DNA from: Asticcacaulis excentricus CB 48
GTDB taxonomy: Bacteria > Pseudomonadota > Alphaproteobacteria > Caulobacterales > Caulobacteraceae
DNA: 64,000 nt
Assembly: GCF_000175215.2 (NCBI RefSeq)
Contig: NC_014816.1
Location: 1,113,001-1,177,000, forward strand
Direction of reading: 5' to 3'
Made by a program: the position numbers and the translations under genes. The notes beneath the pieces are model-generated. The model had not been told where the DNA came from, did not search any database, and saw only the letters and a list, made by a program, of their open reading frames with translations. This document shows positions 59,575 to 64,000 of this stretch, in pieces. How positions within the stretch are numbered: the first letter of the stretch is position 1; every line of letters begins with the position of its first letter.

Positions 59575-60495
59575 ATGAAGAACAAAACCCTTTTGATGCT
59601 GGCTTTTGTGGCCCTGGCTCCGATCACAGCGTGGGCACAGGTCGACACTAACTGGAGCACGACCGACGTTACGGTGGTTAAACGGTTGCCCGGACCCGCC
59701 TTGTGGAAGGTGGTGCGTGACGACAAGGTGGTGTGGATCATTGGCTCTGCACAGATTGAGAGCAAGGCGGGCTGGGATAGCACACGTATCGAGAACATCC
59801 TGACCGGGGCCGAAACCCTTTACACGCCGCCGATGGCGAGTGGAGGCGTGTCGCTCATTTTTCGTCTGATGAAGGATAAGGATTTGCCGGGCCGCACGAC
59901 GCTGAAAGACGTTCTGCCCGAAGGTGAATATGCACGGTTTCAGACGACGGCCCGGCGCTATGGCATCAAAACGAACGATATCGAGAAGGACAAGCCGTTG
60001 TGGGCGGGGATGCGTCTATCCATGAAGATCAACCAGAAATACGGCTATTCGTCTTCGGCGGTAGTGGATCGTTTGAGTAAAGCCGCCAAAAAGAAGAAGG
60101 TGAAGGTGCGCGCGGTGGCCAGCTATGAAGCCAAGCCATTGCTGAACCAGATTGCGGCCGTTGATGCCGATGAAAGCCGTCGCTGTCTTACCATGAGGCT
60201 CGATTCCCTCGATTACGACATCCCCAATATATCCATTGTCACTAGGGCGTGGGCCAATGGCGATGTAGCGCGGCTCAAGCCCATCTTGCGCAACGGTACA
60301 AAAGGCGACTGTCTTAAGGGGCTGGGCGCCGACCTGTCGGCACGGGTCAGTGGCGATACGATCGCGGTGATCGAAAAGGCGATGAGTGGTTCGAAGCGTA
60401 GCGTGCTGATCCTGCCTATGGGCATGTTAATCAATGACGACCGGCTAGTGAGTGGCTTACGAGCCCGCGGCTATAATGTGCGCGAACCGCTCTGA
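59575..60495 (+). CDS. Secreted TraB/GumN family protein
   Basis: A 306-residue protein with a signal peptide (LMLAFVALAPITAWAQ), so periplasmic. It shows the TraB/GumN pattern: LWKVVRDDKVVWIIGSAQIE near the N-terminus (usually GTxH in active members; here GSAQ, so the first His is missing), then conserved ETLYTPP and a C-terminal RSVLILPMGMLINDDRLVSGLRARGY that replaces the usual GAGHL-PG-GL motif. Loss of the metal-binding residues suggests no protease activity. ATG 59572 and 59575 both fit CGGGAGG. It lies between smc and the DsbA-like genes on the opposite strand to both. Confidence 0.78.
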   Translation: MKNKTLLMLAFVALAPITAWAQVDTNWSTTDVTVVKRLPGPALWKVVRDDKVVWIIGSAQIESKAGWDSTRIENILTGAETLYTPPMASGGVSLIFRLMKDKDLPGRTTLKDVLPEGEYARFQTTARRYGIKTNDIEKDKPLWAGMRLSMKINQKYGYSSSAVVDRLSKAAKKKKVKVRAVASYEAKPLLNQIAAVDADESRRCLTMRLDSLDYDIPNISIVTRAWANGDVARLKPILRNGTKGDCLKGLGADLSARVSGDTIAVIEKAMSGSKRSVLILPMGMLINDDRLVSGLRARGYNVREPL

Positions 60496-60501
60496 GTGCG
60501 A

Positions 60502-61197
60502 TTATTTTACAGCCTTGATGGCGGCTTCGATGGCGCCGTAGTCGCTTTCGACGCGCTTGCCATTGACGAAGAAGGTCGGGGTGCCTTCGACGCCGTCTCT
60601 GTTCATATTGGCTTCCATACGGGCGGATATGGCCTTGAACAGGTCTTCGTTTTTCAGGCAGTTGTCGGCCTCGCTCTGGTTCAGGCCCGCCTTAGCTGCC
60701 AAAGAGCGGAAGACCGGTTCGGCTTCGCCCGTCTCATAGATTTTCGACTGAGCGGCGAAGAAGCCGTCGATGACAGTGAAATAGGCCTTAGTGCCGCCCT
60801 TCTGTCCCAGCCAGTTGGATTTACCCGCCGCACAATGGCCCAGCATGTAGACCCCAAAGGCCATTTGGGCCGGGTTGGTGGCGACTTCACGATAGACGTA
60901 TTTCACCTTGCCCGTCTTGATGTAGTCGCGCTCAAATTTCGGCCAGTTGGTCGTGTACCAGTGGGCGCAGTGCGTGCAGGTGACCGAACCGTATTCGACC
61001 ACGGTCACACGGGCATTGGTTGCGCCCTTGGTCATCTCTTTCAGAGGGGCGACCTTGGCTTTGCCCGCGCTCTGCGCATCGGCAGCGACGCTGAACAGGG
61101 CCGTGGCCAATACGGCCAGCAGGAAAACCGCCACAGCCTGCTGCCAGAAGGGCGCGCGGCGGGCACGATCATAAAGGCGACGAACGGTGGCGGTCAT
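60502..61197 (-). CDS. DsbA family thiol:disulfide protein, membrane-anchored
   Basis: A 231-residue thioredoxin-fold protein of the DsbA/DSBA-like type (thioredoxin_4). An N-terminal hydrophobic segment (AVAVFLLAVLATALFSVAADAQS) exports it; the active site is VTCTHCAHWY (Cys-Thr-His-Cys, near residue 71) and the cis-Pro loop is VEGTPTFFVNGK. ATG 61197 is preferred although the frame is open upstream. It is 19 bases from a paralogous gene upstream on the same strand. Likely catalyses or reduces disulfides in the periplasm. Confidence 0.88.
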   Translation of the reverse strand: MTATVRRLYDRARRAPFWQQAVAVFLLAVLATALFSVAADAQSAGKAKVAPLKEMTKGATNARVTVVEYGSVTCTHCAHWYTTNWPKFERDYIKTGKVKYVYREVATNPAQMAFGVYMLGHCAAGKSNWLGQKGGTKAYFTVIDGFFAAQSKIYETGEAEPVFRSLAAKAGLNQSEADNCLKNEDLFKAISARMEANMNRDGVEGTPTFFVNGKRVESDYGAIEAAIKAVK

Positions 61198-61216
61198 GGT
61201 GGCTATTCTCTGAAAA

Positions 61217-61852
61217 TTACTTCTTGGCGGCTGGGGCTTTGTCGAGCGCGGCCGTGAAGGCTTCGACGCTGGTATAATCACCTTCGAACTTCTGACCATT
61301 GATGATCAGGGTCGGCGTGCCCGTGATATTGTCGGCCTTGGCATATTTTTCCATATTGGTCTGGATGCGTTCCAGACCCTTCGGGTCGTTGACGCACTTG
61401 GCGAAGGCTTCATCGGACAGGCCGGCCGAATTGGCCACACGCTTGAGGATGCCCTTGGCGTCGCCCGTGGTGAACAGTTCCTTTTGTGAACGCATGATGG
61501 CGTCGATCACTTCGAAATACTTGTCCTTGCCGGCGCAGCGCGCCACCAAGACGCCCGCCGCGGAGACGTCCGCCGGGGGGGTGAGGAATTCGCGGTAGAT
61601 GTACTTCACCTTGCCGGTGTCGATATATTTGGCCTTCACGGTCGGGAAGACCTTTTCATTGAAGGCGGCGCAGTGGGTGCAGGTCACCGAGGCGTATTCG
61701 ACAAGGGTGATTGGGGCGTCGGCCTTGCCCAGAACCATGTCGTCGGCCCCGGCATCCGTTTTGCTGCCACCACAGGCGGCGAGGGCGAGTGTACCGAAGG
61801 CAGCGGCAGCCATAAGCGCGCCGCGGACGAGGGTGTGACGGGTCAGGTGCAT
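61217..61852 (-). CDS. DsbA family thiol:disulfide lipoprotein
   Basis: A 211-residue paralogue of the next gene. The N-terminal signal ends in a lipobox LALAACGGS, so it should be a lipoprotein. The active site is VTCTHCAAFN (Cys-Thr-His-Cys) near residue 59; the cis-Pro loop ITGTPTLIINGQ follows. It has two additional Cys residues (VARCAGKD, FAKCVND) that may form a structural disulfide, shared with the paralogue. The pair sits between the DciA-like and smc genes and probably arose by tandem duplication. Confidence 0.9.
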   Translation of the reverse strand: MHLTRHTLVRGALMAAAAFGTLALAACGGSKTDAGADDMVLGKADAPITLVEYASVTCTHCAAFNEKVFPTVKAKYIDTGKVKYIYREFLTPPADVSAAGVLVARCAGKDKYFEVIDAIMRSQKELFTTGDAKGILKRVANSAGLSDEAFAKCVNDPKGLERIQTNMEKYAKADNITGTPTLIINGQKFEGDYTSVEAFTAALDKAPAAKK

Positions 61853-61938
61853 GGATCGGGCCCTTGTATGAGAATCTGGGTCAGGCGTCTTTATGCCTTA
61901 TCCCGACTTCCTACGGCGAGAGCGTGGCCTTTGGCAAG

Positions 61939-62499
61939 TTACTTCCTTTGAGCACGGTCCTTGAGCAGCACCGAACGGCCCAGCCGCAGCAGTTCGCGCC
62001 TCAGCTTTTCGTCGGCTACGGCCTTCACGCTCTCCTGCAAGGCCAGTTCCTCGGCGGCGCTCAGGGGTTTGGGTGCGGGCGGCGGCACGGGACGCGCGAT
62101 CTTCTGCACCGGCCCCTGAATGAGGCGAAGACGCTCGACCGTACCGGCGCCGAGGAACAGATTGACGCGATCGAGAATGACGCGGCTCTGATGCTGGATG
62201 ACCGAGGCAAACGACCCTTCTACGCGCAGATCAAGCGTGCCTCCGGCCCTGGCGCCGGGCCGGGCGCGTATGACCTTCACGGGTTCTGTAATGCGCGCCA
62301 CCGTATCGCCGACAATCTCCGGCCAGCGGCTTTTGAGTTGGCCCGCCCCGGTGTCATAGGCTTCAAATCGTTCATTGAGTGCCTTCATCATCGGCGCTAT
62401 CTGTCGATTGACGGGCGGCGTTGGCTTCGGCGCGCGGCGCGTCCGCGTGGTCCGCAGGATACGCACGGCTTCTTCATAGGACGGCAGGTCACGTTTCAT
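61939..62499 (-). CDS. DciA-like protein (DUF721)
   Basis: A 186-residue protein of the DUF721 family, whose members include DciA, the loader of the replicative helicase DnaB in most bacteria. The N-terminal KH-like domain shows LKSRWPEIVGDTVARITEPVKV near residue 60 and LRVEGSFASVIQHQSRVILDRVNLFLG; the C-terminal tail is Pro/Ala-rich and then helical. Its start codon overlaps the mutY start on the other strand at the shared CATG 62497-62500, a very compact divergent pair. Confidence 0.85.
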   Translation of the reverse strand: MKRDLPSYEEAVRILRTTRTRRAPKPTPPVNRQIAPMMKALNERFEAYDTGAGQLKSRWPEIVGDTVARITEPVKVIRARPGARAGGTLDLRVEGSFASVIQHQSRVILDRVNLFLGAGTVERLRLIQGPVQKIARPVPPPAPKPLSAAEELALQESVKAVADEKLRRELLRLGRSVLLKDRAQRK

Positions 62500-63580
62500 G
62501 GTAGTGAGTATAGAGCGTACAGATGAAAATGTCTCGTCTGCCCGTCAGAGATTGCTGGGCTGGTACGACCGCAATGCGCGCGTTTTGCCCTGGCGCGAAG
62601 GGCCGGGGGCCGCGCTTAAGGCCGATCCCTACCGCGTGTGGATGTCGGAGGTGATGCTGCAGCAGACCACCGTGCCGCACGCCACGCCCTATTTTGAAAA
62701 ATTCACTGCCCTGTGGCCAAGCGTGGCCGATCTGGCCGCCGCGCCCGATGAGCGGGTGATGGCTGAATGGGCGGGGCTGGGCTATTATTCGCGGGCGCGT
62801 AACCTACTCAAATGCGCGCGAGCGGTGGTCAACGAACATGGCGGCGTCTTTCCGGCGGATGAGGCGGCCTTGCTGAAACTGCCGGGGTTCGGCCCCTACA
62901 CAGCAGCGGCGGTAATGGCCTTTGCGTTCGGAAAAGCCGCCAATGTGGTCGATGGCAATATCGAGCGGGTGATGAGTCGCCTCTATGCCGTCAAAACACC
63001 TGTGCCGCAGGCCCGACCTCTGTTGCGCGAACTGGCGGCCCGCTGGGTACGCGAAGACCGCGCGCGGGACTGGCCGCAGGCGCTGATGGACCTGTCGGCC
63101 AGTGTCTGTCGCCCTAAATCGGCATCCTGCCTGATCTGTCCGTTGCGTGAGGATTGCGCCGCCTTTGCCGAAGGGCAGCCGGAGGCCTATCCGCGGAAAG
63201 CGGCCAAGGCCCCGAAACCGGCACGGCACGGCGTGGCGTTTCTGATCACGTCAGAAGACGGGTTTGTGGTCGAACGTCGCCCAGACAAGGGCTTGCTTGG
63301 CGGGATGCTTGGCCTGCCGCATCTGGAATGGCGCGCTGAGGTTTGGGGGGAGGCGGAAATCGTCTTTCCATCAATCCGGCATTGCCGTGACGCGTGGGAA
63401 AATCTCGGCACCTACGCGCACGTTTTTACGCACTTCGCGTTGAACCAACAGGTCTGGCGGATCGAGTTGAGTGCAGACGAAATGACAGCGTTCCTGCGTG
63501 AGCACAATGCTTACCAGGGTTTGAGTTGGGCGGATGTCAAAACCTTACCAACCGTGTTCGCTAAGGCTTTAAAACTTTAG
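62498..63580 (+). CDS. mutY: A/G-specific adenine glycosylase MutY
   Basis: A 360-residue DNA glycosylase that removes adenine opposite 8-oxoguanine. The catalytic Glu is in WMSEVMLQQTTV near residue 49; the helix-hairpin-helix and Asp are in LPGFGPYTAAAVMAFAFG and VVDGNIERVMSRLY; the [4Fe-4S] ligands are CRPKSASCLICPLREDC (Cys-x6-Cys-x2-Cys-x5-Cys). The C-terminal NUDIX-like domain recognising 8-oxoG starts near residue 240. ATG 62498 gives the normal N-terminus; GTG 62504 is possible. Confidence 0.95.
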   Translation: MVVSIERTDENVSSARQRLLGWYDRNARVLPWREGPGAALKADPYRVWMSEVMLQQTTVPHATPYFEKFTALWPSVADLAAAPDERVMAEWAGLGYYSRARNLLKCARAVVNEHGGVFPADEAALLKLPGFGPYTAAAVMAFAFGKAANVVDGNIERVMSRLYAVKTPVPQARPLLRELAARWVREDRARDWPQALMDLSASVCRPKSASCLICPLREDCAAFAEGQPEAYPRKAAKAPKPARHGVAFLITSEDGFVVERRPDKGLLGGMLGLPHLEWRAEVWGEAEIVFPSIRHCRDAWENLGTYAHVFTHFALNQQVWRIELSADEMTAFLREHNAYQGLSWADVKTLPTVFAKALKL

Positions 63581-63589
63581 GCAGGGGAA

Positions 63590-63949
63590 ATGAAAACCGG
63601 CGCCTTGCTAGTGGCAATAGTAGTTTACACGGCTGCTGGTGAGCCTGGTTTTGTTCGGGCAGAAAATTTGGTTCTTTTAGACAGGCCTTCGATACCCGAT
63701 TTGTTCAAAGAGCAGCAAATGCACAGTGATATTGAGGCGACGGGTAAATCATTCGAAGTCGTGTGTGTTATTGGCTCGTCCGGTTATCTGCAAAACTGCA
63801 TCGCTTTTGACGAGGGGTATCCGGACAAGGCTTATGTGAGAAACGTGCGCGAATATATGCAGACTTGGCGTTATGGTACCCGATCCAAAACCGGTGAAAG
63901 CGTTGTGGGTAAAAAAGCCCGATTCCGCTGGCAGTATACGCTGCAATAA
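63590..63949 (+). CDS. Small secreted protein with a TonB C-terminal-like fold (putative)
   Basis: A 119-residue protein with a signal-peptide-like start (LLVAIVVYTAAGEPGFVRAEN). The body (FEVVCVIGSSGYLQNCIAFDEG to MQTWRYGTRSKTGESVVGKKARFRWQY) resembles the TonB C-terminal domain pattern in which a strand, an aromatic-containing W-R-Y and a final F-x-W/F-x strand follow each other, but without a membrane anchor. It follows mutY by nine bases with GGGGAA upstream. Base composition is lower in GC than its neighbours, so it may have been acquired. Function unknown. Confidence 0.6.
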   Translation: MKTGALLVAIVVYTAAGEPGFVRAENLVLLDRPSIPDLFKEQQMHSDIEATGKSFEVVCVIGSSGYLQNCIAFDEGYPDKAYVRNVREYMQTWRYGTRSKTGESVVGKKARFRWQYTLQ

Positions 63950-63953
63950 AAAA

Positions 63954-63981
63954 TGCCCCGCCTGTGAGGGCGGGGCGAGGG
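63954..63981 (-). terminator. Terminator for a leftward gene beyond the right edge
   Basis: GCCCCGCC (63955-63962) pairs with GGCGGGGC (63969-63976). Read leftward it is followed by ATTTTTTATTG, so it should end a leftward transcript that enters from the right of the window. Confidence 0.8.
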
Positions 63982-64000
63982 GAGGGTTCACGAGGTACGC

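Noticed and set aside
1..64000. Prophage, CRISPR array, insertion sequence, toxin-antitoxin or restriction system
   Set aside because: No transposase, integrase, Cas, terminase, methyltransferase or toxin-antitoxin pair is visible on either strand, and no regularly spaced direct repeats outside the spmX coiled coil.

Overview
The window looks like chromosome from a stalked or prosthecate alphaproteobacterium of the Caulobacteraceae, most likely Asticcacaulis. The strongest clue is an spmX gene (50364-52796): an N-terminal muramidase domain with Glu19, a very long middle region and two C-terminal membrane segments. Supporting clues are the Caulobacter-type TonB-dependent receptor, CarD, FdxA, an F0 ATP synthase operon with paired b and b' subunits, and the gene orders bolA / J-domain / cobS / cobT / phytase-like / rpmB and smc / DsbA-like / DciA-like / mutY, which are familiar in Alphaproteobacteria. 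The DNA is GC-rich and almost all coding; there is no prophage, insertion sequence or CRISPR array.

Layout. 1-6.5 kb: a secreted endonuclease/phosphatase-fold protein coupled to a small membrane-anchored protein, a LacI regulator, a secreted M14/AstE-like protein, an ECF sigma factor with two membrane-protein partners, and a structured intergenic region with two hairpins whose loops are complementary. 6.5-10.9 kb: HPt protein, [2Fe-2S] ferredoxin, S1/P1 nuclease, NUDIX, GNAT, and an NmrA-like reductase divergent from an HxlR regulator. 10.9-13.4 kb: a galactonate branch (lactonase, KDGal kinase, KDPGal aldolase) read leftward. 13.6-17.1 kb: the thiolase and multifunctional enzyme of fatty acid beta-oxidation. 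17.1-25.5 kb: esterase, bolA, J-domain protein, GFA protein, cobS, cobT, phytase-like protein, a membrane-anchored AraC regulator overlapping an antisense membrane gene, and rpmB.

25.7-35.6 kb: large catalase, carD, TRIC channel, tRNA-Arg(CCT), a Suv3-like helicase, ChaA-like antiporter, S4 protein, fdxA, and an arsenate reductase behind a decayed aquaglyceroporin. 35.8-41.8 kb: a polysaccharide locus with a TonB receptor, a GH43 enzyme and a decayed pectinesterase. 41.9-45.3 kb: a zinc ribbon / TerC / voltage-gated channel operon with ATGA overlaps, divergent from a Bax-inhibitor-1 protein followed by a small ORF and a hairpin-rich region. 45.3-50.2 kb: a truncated KdpD-like kinase with a KdpE-like regulator, a small membrane protein, tRNA-Leu(GAG) and mgtE. 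50.3-52.8 kb: spmX behind a sigma-54-like promoter. 52.9-55.7 kb: atpI-B-E-b'-b read leftward. 55.9-64 kb: smc, a TraB/GumN protein, two thioredoxin-fold proteins, a DciA-like protein, mutY and a small secreted protein.

Three gene remnants (amidohydrolase, aquaporin, pectinesterase) show recent loss of accessory functions. I do not see a clearly new defence or mobile system. The most interesting items are the expanded SpmX with its promoter, the structured RNA candidates at 6.3 kb and 45.1 kb, and the tightly coupled TerC / ion-channel operon.
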